39,725 nt of DNA from Chloroflexota bacterium. GTDB taxonomy: Bacteria; Chloroflexota; Anaerolineae; Anaerolineales; Anaerolineaceae. The stretch covers positions 1 through 39,725 of the forward strand of contig JAAZNC010000058.1 of assembly GCA_012798455.1 (NCBI GenBank), read 5' to 3'. Positions 24,271-32,195 of the stretch are shown here, one piece after another. Every line of letters begins with the position of its first letter. Position 1 is the first letter of the stretch. A program made the position numbers and the translations under genes. The notes under the pieces were generated by a model. That model saw only the letters and a program-made list of their open reading frames with translations. It made no database searches and was not told the DNA's origin.

Positions 24271-26634
24271 ATGCAGGTGATGTCACACCACCTGGAAAAA
24301 GATAAGACCATGATCATTATCCTCGCCATCTCTATCACGTTGCAGTTTTTTGCGGCGATCTATGCTCTTACACTCATTAAAATCACCGGGAAAGTACGCT
24401 CATGGCTGAGCATCTCGATTGCCATGATGCTAATGACATTCAGAAGAGGGTTTTTTCTTTATGAGATTCTCGGAGGGCACCCGTTTACCGATCTGGATTG
24501 GGCAATTGAAAGCATTGCATTATTGACTTCCTTGCTGTTGGTGATTGGGATCATCTGGATTGCACCGCTGTTCACATCCATGCAGGTGACCAATCTGAAT
24601 TTAAAAAGATCCAATCGGGTGTTGAAAGTACTCAGTGAGTGTAACCAGATCATCATCTATACGACCGATGAAACAACCATGATGTGTGAAATCTGCCGGG
24701 TGATCGTTGAAACAGGGGGATATCGGGTTGCCTGGGTCGGAATGGCGATGCCAGATGCAGAAAAAACAGTCCGACCCGTAGCGCAATACGGATCCAGCAA
24801 CGGTTACCTTGAACAAGTCAAGATCACATGGGATGAAAGTGCAACAGGTCAAGGTCCGACCGGCACTGCAATTCGAACCGGCGAAGTTAAGATAACTCAT
24901 GAAACTGATACTGATCCACACTTCACTCCCTGGCGCGTGGAAGCACTTGAACGAAATTTCCGAACGTCTATTTCATTCCCCATAAAAGTAAACAATCGGG
25001 TTATCGGGGCACTGAATATCCTTTCTGAACGAGATGTATTCGATAAGGAAGAAGTCGATTTTATTTCGGAATTAACCAACAATATGGCTTTTTCGATCCA
25101 GGCCCTTCATACCAGGCAGCAAAAAGAACAGGGTGACCATGAACTGTTCGAATCACAACAACGTTTAAACGAAGTCATTCGCAGATCGCCATTTGGGATG
25201 ATTGAATGGAGCAAGACTTATAAAATCGAAGCCTGGAACCCTGCTGCAGAGCAAATATTTGGCTATAGCGAAAAAGAAGCATTGGGAAAAGACATAGGAT
25301 TGCTAATCGAAGATGCCACACGAGGATCGGTAAAAACCATCCTTGATGAGGTGTATCTTGATAAGGGAGGATATTTCAGCACGAATGAGAATATCTGTAA
25401 AGATGGTAAGAAAATCATTTGTGAATGGCACAATTATCCGTTGTTTAGCAAAGAAGGTGAAGTATTCAGTGTGGCATCCCTGATCGAAGAAGTCACTGAA
25501 CGCATTCAAGCTGAGCAAATGCGCGAATATCAGCTCAAACGTCTAAGTGCACTGCGCAACATCGATACCTCTATTTTGGGCAGTTTAGATCTAGCCATGA
25601 CGCTTAAAACGATCATTGAGGAATGCATCGAAAATCTGAACCTGGATGCGGCGATCATTTATCAGTACGACCCGCTGTTGAATCGACTTGACTATAAAAG
25701 CAGCATGGGATTTCAAGCAAACGGTTGGCAGTATCTCGATGATAAACCCGGCGAGATGCTCTCTGGAGAGGTTGTTCTCAAGAGAAAAATGCTTCGGATT
25801 CCCGATCTATCCGAAGTTGAGAAAGATAATTATCAATTCTCATTAATTAAGGCAGAGCATTTTATTAGTTATATAGGTATTCCTTTGATCGCAAAGGGAA
25901 GGATAAATGGTGTGCTGGAGGTTTACCAACGCTCACCTCTCGCCGAACATAATGGTTGGTACGATTTCTTGAATACATTGGCAGGGCAGGCAGCCATTGC
26001 CATTGATAATGTTGAACAATTCGAAGAATTGCAGCAATTGAACAGAGACCTATCCCAGGCATACGAAAAAACCCTGGAAGGCTGGTCGCGAACGCTAGAA
26101 TTGCGTGATAATGAAACTGAAGGGCATTCGGTGAGAGTGGCAAGTATCGCCCTGCAACTGGCGAAGAAAGTGGGTGTGGTACAGGAAAAACTGGTACATA
26201 TCTATCGCGGTGCCTTACTGCACGATATTGGTAAGATTGGAATCCCGGATAGCATTTTGCATAAAGCTGGTTCGTTGACGGATCAAGAATGGAAATTAAT
26301 GAAACGACATCCCAAAATCGCTTACGATCTACTATCTCCGATCCAGTATCTAGCACCGGCGCTCAATATTCCCTACTGCCATCATGAAAAGTGGGATGGA
26401 TCTGGTTATCCCAATGGATTAAAAGGGGAACATATCCCCATCGAAGCACGTATTTTCGCGGTAATCGACGTGTGGGATGCATTAAGATCAGATCGTCCAT
26501 ACCGGAAAGCCTGGGATGAAGAAAAAACGAAGAATTACATTAAAGAACAATCCGGAAGCCATTTTGACCCACGGATTGTGCAAAGCTTCTTTGCGCTACT
26601 GGACGAAATACCGAACAACATAAAAGAAGCATAA
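24271..26634 (+). CDS. Membrane-anchored GAF-PAS-GAF-HD-GYP cyclic-di-GMP phosphodiesterase
   Basis: 787 aa. Three N-terminal membrane helices (to about residue 105); first GAF (about 125-285, YRVAWVGMA, FRTSISFPI); PAS (about 300-430, FGMIEWSKTYKIEAWNPAAE then IFGYS); second GAF (about 440-600, YIGIPLIAKGRINGVLEVY); short coiled linker; HD-GYP (about 612-775). The metal-binding and catalytic motifs are intact: LLHDIGKIG (H651, D652), HHEKWDGSGYP (H704, H705, GYP 712-714) and a VIDVWDALRSDRPYR segment. Intact HD-GYP domains hydrolyse c-di-GMP; two GAFs and a PAS provide ligand or redox input. Starts at 24280 or 24310 are also in frame and the ribosome site is not decisive. Confidence 0.9.
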   Translation: MQVMSHHLEKDKTMIIILAISITLQFFAAIYALTLIKITGKVRSWLSISIAMMLMTFRRGFFLYEILGGHPFTDLDWAIESIALLTSLLLVIGIIWIAPLFTSMQVTNLNLKRSNRVLKVLSECNQIIIYTTDETTMMCEICRVIVETGGYRVAWVGMAMPDAEKTVRPVAQYGSSNGYLEQVKITWDESATGQGPTGTAIRTGEVKITHETDTDPHFTPWRVEALERNFRTSISFPIKVNNRVIGALNILSERDVFDKEEVDFISELTNNMAFSIQALHTRQQKEQGDHELFESQQRLNEVIRRSPFGMIEWSKTYKIEAWNPAAEQIFGYSEKEALGKDIGLLIEDATRGSVKTILDEVYLDKGGYFSTNENICKDGKKIICEWHNYPLFSKEGEVFSVASLIEEVTERIQAEQMREYQLKRLSALRNIDTSILGSLDLAMTLKTIIEECIENLNLDAAIIYQYDPLLNRLDYKSSMGFQANGWQYLDDKPGEMLSGEVVLKRKMLRIPDLSEVEKDNYQFSLIKAEHFISYIGIPLIAKGRINGVLEVYQRSPLAEHNGWYDFLNTLAGQAAIAIDNVEQFEELQQLNRDLSQAYEKTLEGWSRTLELRDNETEGHSVRVASIALQLAKKVGVVQEKLVHIYRGALLHDIGKIGIPDSILHKAGSLTDQEWKLMKRHPKIAYDLLSPIQYLAPALNIPYCHHEKWDGSGYPNGLKGEHIPIEARIFAVIDVWDALRSDRPYRKAWDEEKTKNYIKEQSGSHFDPRIVQSFFALLDEIPNNIKEA

Positions 26635-26688
26635 CCGATAGGTTCATCCCTCATTCGATAAAAAGACACATGATGCAGAATTTTTTTA

Positions 26689-26762
26689 TGCCCCAGGAGG
26701 GATTCGAACCCCCAACCTAGGCGTTAGGAGTGCCTCGCTCTATCCATTTGAGCCACTGGGGC
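26689..26762 (-). tRNA. tRNA-Arg (anticodon CCT)
   Basis: A 74-base cloverleaf on the minus strand. The acceptor is GCCCCAG (26762-26756) paired with CTGGGGC (26696-26690), discriminator A at 26689. The T-arm GGGGGTTCGAATCCC is canonical. The anticodon loop CTCCTAA carries CCT, the rare arginine AGG reader, as in E. coli argW. The CCA end is not encoded. Confidence 0.93.
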
Positions 26763-26803
26763 ATATGGATGAAATTATAGCATTGAGAAAAAGGGCTGAC
26801 AAG

Positions 26804-26840
26804 AAAAAAAGAAGCTGCCGGTAGCTATCCGGCAGCTTTT
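26804..26840 (-). terminator. Rho-independent terminator
   Basis: AAGCTGCCGG (26812-26821) and CCGGCAGCTT (26829-26838) form a perfect 10-bp stem with a 7-base loop. On the minus strand it is followed by seven T residues (26810-26804). On the plus strand only TTTT follows, so leftward termination is favoured. Confidence 0.85.
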
Positions 26841-26942
26841 GGGAGGGATTGCCATCAACTACCCTTCTGGGGTCAAACAGCATGAGGAGGGACACGCTGT
26901 TTTGCGATGGCGATACCATACTTATAAGGAGTTTGGTATCTG
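26804..26942 (-). ncRNA. Candidate structured small RNA with C-rich (anti-Shine-Dalgarno) loops
   Basis: On the minus strand, a TATATTAT box (26955-26948) precedes a compact set of paired elements. Hairpin 1: GATACCA (26940-26934) with TGGTATC (26918-26912), loop containing ACTCCTTA. A helix GCCATC (26911-26906) with GATGGC (26856-26851) encloses hairpin 2, AAACAGCGTG (26902-26893) with CATGCTGTTT (26884-26875) and loop TCCCTCCT, and hairpin 3, ACCC/GGGT (26873-26861). Single-stranded AATCCCTCCC (26850-26841) follows, then a terminator. Loops and linker could pair with ribosome-binding sites. It matches no RNA family I recognise; the plus-strand reading would instead present GGA-rich loops. 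Confidence 0.5.
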
Positions 26943-27082
26943 AAGAGATAATATACCTAAATTGTCCTAATTACTATTAACAAAATCTCAGATTCATGTT
27001 TGATTGACGAATGTTTTAAAAGTTATTGGATGGTTTTATGACTATAATTCCATTAGGAAATAAATTATTGCAAAGGACCGCT

Positions 27083-28750
27083 ATGAATCAAGCTTATTAT
27101 CGCAAGTGGCGACCATCAACATGGGACGAGGTAGTAGGGCAAGATGCCATTGTGCATACGCTTCACAATGCCGTCACGCTCGAAAAATTTGGACATGCCT
27201 ATTTATTTTCCGGGCCACGCGGCACGGGGAAAACCTCTACTGCACGCATTTTGGCAAAAGCACTGAATTGTACCCATGACGAGCGAGTAAGGAGACCATG
27301 CGAAGAATGTGAGAACTGCAAAGCGATCAATAATGGCAGGTTCATGGACCTGATTGAGATCGATGCCGCTTCAAATACCAGCGTGGATGATATCCGCGAT
27401 CTGCGAGAAAAGATCAATTATTCCCCAACACAGGGCGAATACAAAGTGTACATCATCGATGAAGTGCACATGCTTTCGACAGCGGCTTTCAATGCATTGC
27501 TAAAGACCCTGGAGGAGCCACCGTCTCACTCGATCTTCATTTTGGCGACGACCGAGATCCATAAGATCCCGGCAACTGTACTTTCGCGCTGTCAGCGCTA
27601 CGAATTTCGGCAGATCCCTTTGAATACTATTACCGCTCAACTAAAGGAAATTGCTGAAAAGGAAAAATTGAAATTTGAAACCAGTGCACTAACCATGATC
27701 GCTCGGCAAGCTACCGGCAGCATGCGGGATGCTATCTCACTGCTGGACCAGATTGCATCAACCGGAGAAGAGATCACGCTGGCGCTAACCGAAGAGGTAC
27801 TGGGAACCTCTTCCAATGAAAATGTGACCAAACTGGTAGAAGTGCTGTTGCGCCGCGAGATGGATGGGGCGATTGATGCAATTCATGCGGCATTAGATAG
27901 CGGGACGGATGCACGGCAATTTACTAACCAGGTGGTGGAGTATTTACGTTCACTGCTGTTGGTCAAAACTGGAAATGCCAGTGATGTGGAAGTCACGCAG
28001 GATATCAAAAATAAGATGCAGGAAGAAGCAGAAGGGATTTCCATTCCTGCTTTGGCGGAATGGATTCGCAATTTTAACCAGGCATTGCACAATATGGGAT
28101 CGCGCTGGCAACCCAGCTTGGCATTGGAAATGGCAGTGGTGGAGAGCTTGGATGCCGATAAGAAAGAGGTTGAAAAAGCGATATCTCTCAAGAGCATCGG
28201 AACCAGTCAACCGGAGCGAAAAACAGAGAGTGCTTTGCGGCATGCCGCGAAAAATACACAAAAGGAACGAAGTGCTGTAACAAAAATAATAGGAGCAAAA
28301 CCTGCTGAGAGTGAGAAAATTGAACTTGAGCCTCAGGTAAATGAAGAAGTGACCAAGAACGTGGAGGTTAAGACCGCTACGCAAGCTCCATCAGAAGATA
28401 CGTTGCTTTCCAACTGGAAGGAGATCAAAACAGTGGTACGGCAAGAAAAGGCGCATATTGCAGGCTTGCTCAATTCGTGCAAATCCGTCAGTTTGGATGG
28501 CAATAGGCTAAAATTAAGTTTTGAAAGTGAGATCCTGTTGGCAAAGATGAACACTGAAGGCAACCGGGAAGTAACACAAAGAGCTGTAAAGACAGTAACC
28601 GGGATGGATGTGCAGATCGAATGTATGGTTATCAAAAATAACGGAAATGACAATGGAAAGGATAATTATCTTGCGGAGGAGCACGGTAATTTGGTAAGTG
28701 CCGCCCTTTCGCTGGGTGGAGAAATCGTAGAGAAGGAGAATAAAGATTAA
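27083..28750 (+). CDS. dnaX: DNA polymerase III subunit gamma/tau
   Basis: 555 aa from ATG 27083, which has AAAGGA just upstream and gives the canonical MNQAYYRKWRPSTWDEVVGQ; an in-frame ATG at 27026 would add 19 atypical residues. AAA+ clamp-loader motifs: Walker A SGPRGTGKTSTA, the zinc-binding cysteines in CTHDERVRRPCEECENC, Walker B YIIDEVHML, sensor 1 FILATTE and the SRC motif LSRCQRYEFR. Domain III and a C-terminal tau extension with a Lys/Glu-rich linker follow. Forms the clamp loader core of the replicase. Head of the dnaX-ybaB-recR cluster. Confidence 0.95.
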   Translation: MNQAYYRKWRPSTWDEVVGQDAIVHTLHNAVTLEKFGHAYLFSGPRGTGKTSTARILAKALNCTHDERVRRPCEECENCKAINNGRFMDLIEIDAASNTSVDDIRDLREKINYSPTQGEYKVYIIDEVHMLSTAAFNALLKTLEEPPSHSIFILATTEIHKIPATVLSRCQRYEFRQIPLNTITAQLKEIAEKEKLKFETSALTMIARQATGSMRDAISLLDQIASTGEEITLALTEEVLGTSSNENVTKLVEVLLRREMDGAIDAIHAALDSGTDARQFTNQVVEYLRSLLLVKTGNASDVEVTQDIKNKMQEEAEGISIPALAEWIRNFNQALHNMGSRWQPSLALEMAVVESLDADKKEVEKAISLKSIGTSQPERKTESALRHAAKNTQKERSAVTKIIGAKPAESEKIELEPQVNEEVTKNVEVKTATQAPSEDTLLSNWKEIKTVVRQEKAHIAGLLNSCKSVSLDGNRLKLSFESEILLAKMNTEGNREVTQRAVKTVTGMDVQIECMVIKNNGNDNGKDNYLAEEHGNLVSAALSLGGEIVEKENKD

Positions 28751-28752
28751 GA

Positions 28753-29070
28753 ATGGCAAAGGGAGTAAAGGGGCTTTTGAATTCGGATAATATTTTGGGT
28801 CAAATGCGTCAGATGCAGGAGCAGCTGAAAGTGGCACAAAAAGAACTGGAAAAAGAAGAGATCAGTGCGGACATCCGCGGTGGCGCAATCACGATCACTT
28901 TTACAGGGGGGCAGGTTTGTAAAACTATCGAAATCGATCCAGACCTGTTGAAGAGCGTGGATGCTACTACTCTGGAGAATCTGCTGGTGGAAGTTACCAA
29001 TAAAGCCCTAGACAAGGTACGCAAAGAAACCATGAAAAAACTGGGACCGATCGGTGGTTTGGGACGCTAA
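28753..29070 (+). CDS. ybaB: YbaB/EbfC family nucleoid-associated protein
   Basis: 105 aa, full length. A coiled helix QMRQMQEQLKVAQKELEKEE leads into the beta-sheet ITITFTGGQVCKTIEIDPDLL and a C-terminal helix VTNKALDKVRKETMKKLGPI. The family binds DNA as a dimer and is almost always encoded between dnaX and recR, as here. Two bases separate it from dnaX. Confidence 0.95.
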   Translation: MAKGVKGLLNSDNILGQMRQMQEQLKVAQKELEKEEISADIRGGAITITFTGGQVCKTIEIDPDLLKSVDATTLENLLVEVTNKALDKVRKETMKKLGPIGGLGR

Positions 29071-29082
29071 AGGGAGAAAATA

Positions 29083-29688
29083 ATGGCACTGCTTCCTGAG
29101 CCTCTGCAACGGTTGGTCATGGCGCTTGAAAGGCTGCCCGGCGTGGGACCAAAAACTGCTGCCAGGTTGGCATTCTTTCTGCTGAAAGCACCCGAGCAGG
29201 TCTCTAACGAGCTGGCAGAAGCACTGAAAGAACTGCGCAACGCAACCGGAATCTGCCAGACCTGCTTCAACATCACGCTGGTCAACCGCACGCAGTGTGA
29301 TATCTGTGCCAATACACAGCGCGATGCGCATATCATCTGTGTGGTGGAAGACCCCATGGACGTACTGGCAATCGAGCGCGCGGGAGCTTTTCAAGGAAAG
29401 TATCACGTGTTGCATGGGGCGCTTTCACCAATTGAGGGTATTGGACCGGAAAACCTGCGCATGCGGGAGCTAGAGGAACGGGTAAAGAAAGGCAATATCA
29501 GTGAGATTATCCTAGCCACCAATCCCAGTATGGAAGGGGATGCCACAGCATTGTATTTGAAAAAACAATTGGCTGATTATAATGTACGCATCACGCGCCT
29601 GGCACGGGGATTGCCGGTGGGCGGTGACCTGGAATACACCGACCAAACTACCATCCTGCGTGCACTGGCGGGCAGACAGGATATGTAA
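29083..29688 (+). CDS. recR: Recombination protein RecR
   Basis: 201 aa. N-terminal helix-hairpin-helix LERLPGVGPKTAARLAFFLL, the C4 zinc finger (CQTCFNITLVNRTQCDIC), a Toprim domain (ICVVEDPMDVLAIERAG, ILATNPSMEGDATALYL) and the C-terminal RLARGLPVGGDLEYTDQTTI. It works with RecF/RecO in loading RecA at gaps. AGGGAG precedes the start. Last gene of the cluster, followed by a terminator. Confidence 0.96.
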   Translation: MALLPEPLQRLVMALERLPGVGPKTAARLAFFLLKAPEQVSNELAEALKELRNATGICQTCFNITLVNRTQCDICANTQRDAHIICVVEDPMDVLAIERAGAFQGKYHVLHGALSPIEGIGPENLRMRELEERVKKGNISEIILATNPSMEGDATALYLKKQLADYNVRITRLARGLPVGGDLEYTDQTTILRALAGRQDM

Positions 29689-29700
29689 GAGGGTTTAATA

Positions 29701-29736
29701 AAAAAACTGGTTCATTTCGAAAAGAACCAGTTTTTT
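29701..29736. terminator. Bidirectional Rho-independent terminator between recR and the HerA-like gene
   Basis: AAAAAACTGGTTC (29701-29713) pairs perfectly with GAACCAGTTTTTT (29724-29736) around a 10-base loop. Both strands end the stem in a T-run, so it can terminate the convergent transcripts. Confidence 0.92.
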
Positions 29737-29745
29737 GTTTTTCAC

Positions 29746-32085
29746 TTATTCCCACAAGATACCAAACTTATCCACGCGGATGCGCTGCTTGGTAGGGGTA
29801 AGGCGAATTTCCTCGATGTTTTGTGGGACGGCACTCCACTTTGCGGTGAGATCGTTTTGTTGGTCTTGCAGGTCGTGCTGCAAATCAGTCAACTCTTCTT
29901 GATAATCCGAGAAGACCTGTTGGGCTTCCCCCAGTTTTGCTTGAGATTCTTGCAACATGCGGTTCTTGGTAAGAGAACTTGATAAACCGGTCACTTTCTT
30001 CTTGGTGAGGAGAGAAATGACCGCTTGACCACCCTTGCCGAGCAATTCCAAGCGGCGATTATTGACCTCGGATTCATATTTAGCCACTCGTAATTTTTGG
30101 CGTTCCACCTTATTCTGTGCGGAAGTGAGTTTGGTCTGGAACTTTCTCTCCAATACATCCAAATCAGTTTTCAGCCTATCCTGTGCCAGTTTGGCACAGC
30201 GTTGTTCAAATGCTGCACGTGATTCACCGGCTTCGGACTGGATGCCGAGGTCCTTGTTGCGCAGCACGGAAAGGCTATCGGTCTCATAGATCCACTGTTC
30301 GAATTCTCTGGTTTGATTTGCCCACCACTTAGCATCCTGCAGCCATTGGGAAAGACTGGAGCGTTCCTTTTTAGCATCCCGCAGCACTTCAAAAGCATCC
30401 AATTTCAAGTCGGGCTGTTGGAACTTATCCCAGGCAAGGGCTTTCAGCGGCGGATCAGGAATAACAACCGTGATGAGGTGGCTGGCATTGATGACAGGAC
30501 TGCGCGAATAAAAACTGACCTCTGCCTGAGCCAGCAATGCAGGGTTGTTTCCGGATGAAGCGCTAGCGCTGCGAACGAAGTCCACTATGGCGGAGGGAGC
30601 AATGGTTGAAGGAGTGGGAGGAGCAGTAGAATAAGTTTCTATTTTTTTGGCTGGTGCAAATGGAACTTCTGCGTGGCTTACACCAGCCAGTGCGTTGAGG
30701 GCGGGAATTTGGCGCAATGCTAATGGTCCGGCAAGGTAGTTCATTGCCCAACGGGTAGAAAATATTTGAGGTTTTTTTTCATGTACATTCTGAAGCAAGA
30801 AAATCCGTTTGCCAAGCGAGGAAATGGACTTATCCAGTTCGGTACGGCTCAAATCACCGGATATGCTTTCCAAGCCATCCAAGAGACGCTGTTTATCCTG
30901 GTCAGTCTGCAAACGACCGATCATCCAGGTACCGGCATTGGAAAGCGCTTTGTAATCCACATCGATAGGGTTCTGGGTGGTGAGCACTAGACCCAATCCA
31001 AAAGCGCGAGCCTGTTTGAGCAGGCGAATGATGAGTGTTTTGGATGGCGGGTTGGCAACCGGTGGAAGGAAGCCTAGAATCTCATCAAAATAGAGAATGG
31101 CGCGCAAGCTGGTGGTGCCGGTTTGTTTGCGCATCCAGGCGTCGATAGTGGAGAAAAGCAGGGTGACGAAGAACATACGTTCCGAATCATCAAGGTGAGC
31201 GAGATAAAAAATGCTGTGGCGAGCTTTCCCTTCGGCGGTATAGAGGAGTGCGGAAATATCCAGTGACTGCCCTTCGACCCAGGATTGGAAAGAGGGGGAT
31301 GCCAGGAAATTATTCAGTTGGAGAGCCAGGGCATCACGTTCCTTTTTAGGGAAGAACTGGTCAATAGTGAAGGCACCTAATTTGGTGATGGGGGGTTCCT
31401 GGATAAGCAAGATCAGAGAAGTTAGATCGAGTTGAGAACCGGTCTTCCAGCTATGCTCCATGATATTGGCGAGCAGGATATGTTCTCGTGAACGCAGGGG
31501 ATCAATATCCTTGAACCCAACCAGGGTCAAGAGCGCAGAAACCGTGCTGGCAATCATATCACGCAAAGGCTCTTCATTTTCCTCCCAATTGAGATTGGGT
31601 GGATTGAAGGAAGTCAGAATGTCAACCGGGATACCCTTGGATGAGCCAGGGGTATAGATTGCCAAATCTACACTGGATTGCAGTTTAAGCAGGTCCTCTT
31701 TACCCAGTTCCCATTCCTGCAAGCCATTCTTCCAATTTTCGGCGGTGATGGCTGCCATGTCAGAGATGGTCTTATCTTCACTACGAGCCAGATCAGGGTT
31801 GATCCAGGGCTCAAAGTCAGCCGGTTTCAATTCGGGAAAGTGCAGCATGAGGTTGGTCAGGTCACCTTTGGGGTCGAGGATAATGGCAGGAATGGCTTGC
31901 ATGGCTGCCTCTTCCAACAGTCCGATGCACAAACCGGTCTTGCCCGAACCGGTCATGCCGGTCACGATGGCGTGAGTGGTCAGGTCATCCACATCGTAAA
32001 AGAGCGGTTGACCGATAACCAGCTTCTTCTTTGTTAGGTCATATAATTTACCTAGATAAAGGTCTTTTTTATTTCGATCTATCAT
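29746..32085 (-). CDS. HerA/DUF87-like ATPase with C-terminal coiled coil
   Basis: 779 aa. Walker A is VTGMTGSGKTG (43-51), followed by ILDPKGDLTNL; Walker B is ILYFDEILGFLPP (about 330-342), then KQARAFGLGLVLTTQNPIDVDYKALSNAGTWMIGRLQT, the sensor region of HerA/VirB4-like ATPases. Residues about 560-770 contain a long charged helical region rich in Lys/Glu/Gln. HerA-like proteins pump DNA or polypeptide; with NurA or Sir2 partners they act in repair or phage defence, but no such partner is adjacent. It is divergent from a large membrane protein. The substrate is unknown. Confidence 0.85.
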   Translation of the reverse strand: MIDRNKKDLYLGKLYDLTKKKLVIGQPLFYDVDDLTTHAIVTGMTGSGKTGLCIGLLEEAAMQAIPAIILDPKGDLTNLMLHFPELKPADFEPWINPDLARSEDKTISDMAAITAENWKNGLQEWELGKEDLLKLQSSVDLAIYTPGSSKGIPVDILTSFNPPNLNWEENEEPLRDMIASTVSALLTLVGFKDIDPLRSREHILLANIMEHSWKTGSQLDLTSLILLIQEPPITKLGAFTIDQFFPKKERDALALQLNNFLASPSFQSWVEGQSLDISALLYTAEGKARHSIFYLAHLDDSERMFFVTLLFSTIDAWMRKQTGTTSLRAILYFDEILGFLPPVANPPSKTLIIRLLKQARAFGLGLVLTTQNPIDVDYKALSNAGTWMIGRLQTDQDKQRLLDGLESISGDLSRTELDKSISSLGKRIFLLQNVHEKKPQIFSTRWAMNYLAGPLALRQIPALNALAGVSHAEVPFAPAKKIETYSTAPPTPSTIAPSAIVDFVRSASASSGNNPALLAQAEVSFYSRSPVINASHLITVVIPDPPLKALAWDKFQQPDLKLDAFEVLRDAKKERSSLSQWLQDAKWWANQTREFEQWIYETDSLSVLRNKDLGIQSEAGESRAAFEQRCAKLAQDRLKTDLDVLERKFQTKLTSAQNKVERQKLRVAKYESEVNNRRLELLGKGGQAVISLLTKKKVTGLSSSLTKNRMLQESQAKLGEAQQVFSDYQEELTDLQHDLQDQQNDLTAKWSAVPQNIEEIRLTPTKQRIRVDKFGILWE

Positions 32086-32195
32086 TTTTCACCAGTCCAT
32101 TTATTGATATCTTTATTGTATATGGAGAAAGAGCAGTATGCCAGGGATTTTACAAAAAGGAGGGAGTGGATATAATCAAACCAAGGAAAAGAATC
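32086..32195. promoter_or_regulatory. Divergent promoter region, HerA-like ATPase and PP2C-like membrane protein
   Basis: 110 bases separate the two divergent start codons. An AGGAGGGAGTG sequence at 32158-32168 looks like a ribosome site, but its GTG is only two bases away. No confident promoter boxes were identified. Confidence 0.35.

Noticed and set aside
26689-26762. tRNA-Arg as integration site of a mobile element
   Set aside because: No repeated tRNA 3' end, integrase or foreign cargo lies beside it.
26841-26940. Signal recognition particle RNA upstream of dnaX
   Set aside because: The conserved domain IV core with the GGAA-type tetraloop and flanking AGCAG is absent on both strands.
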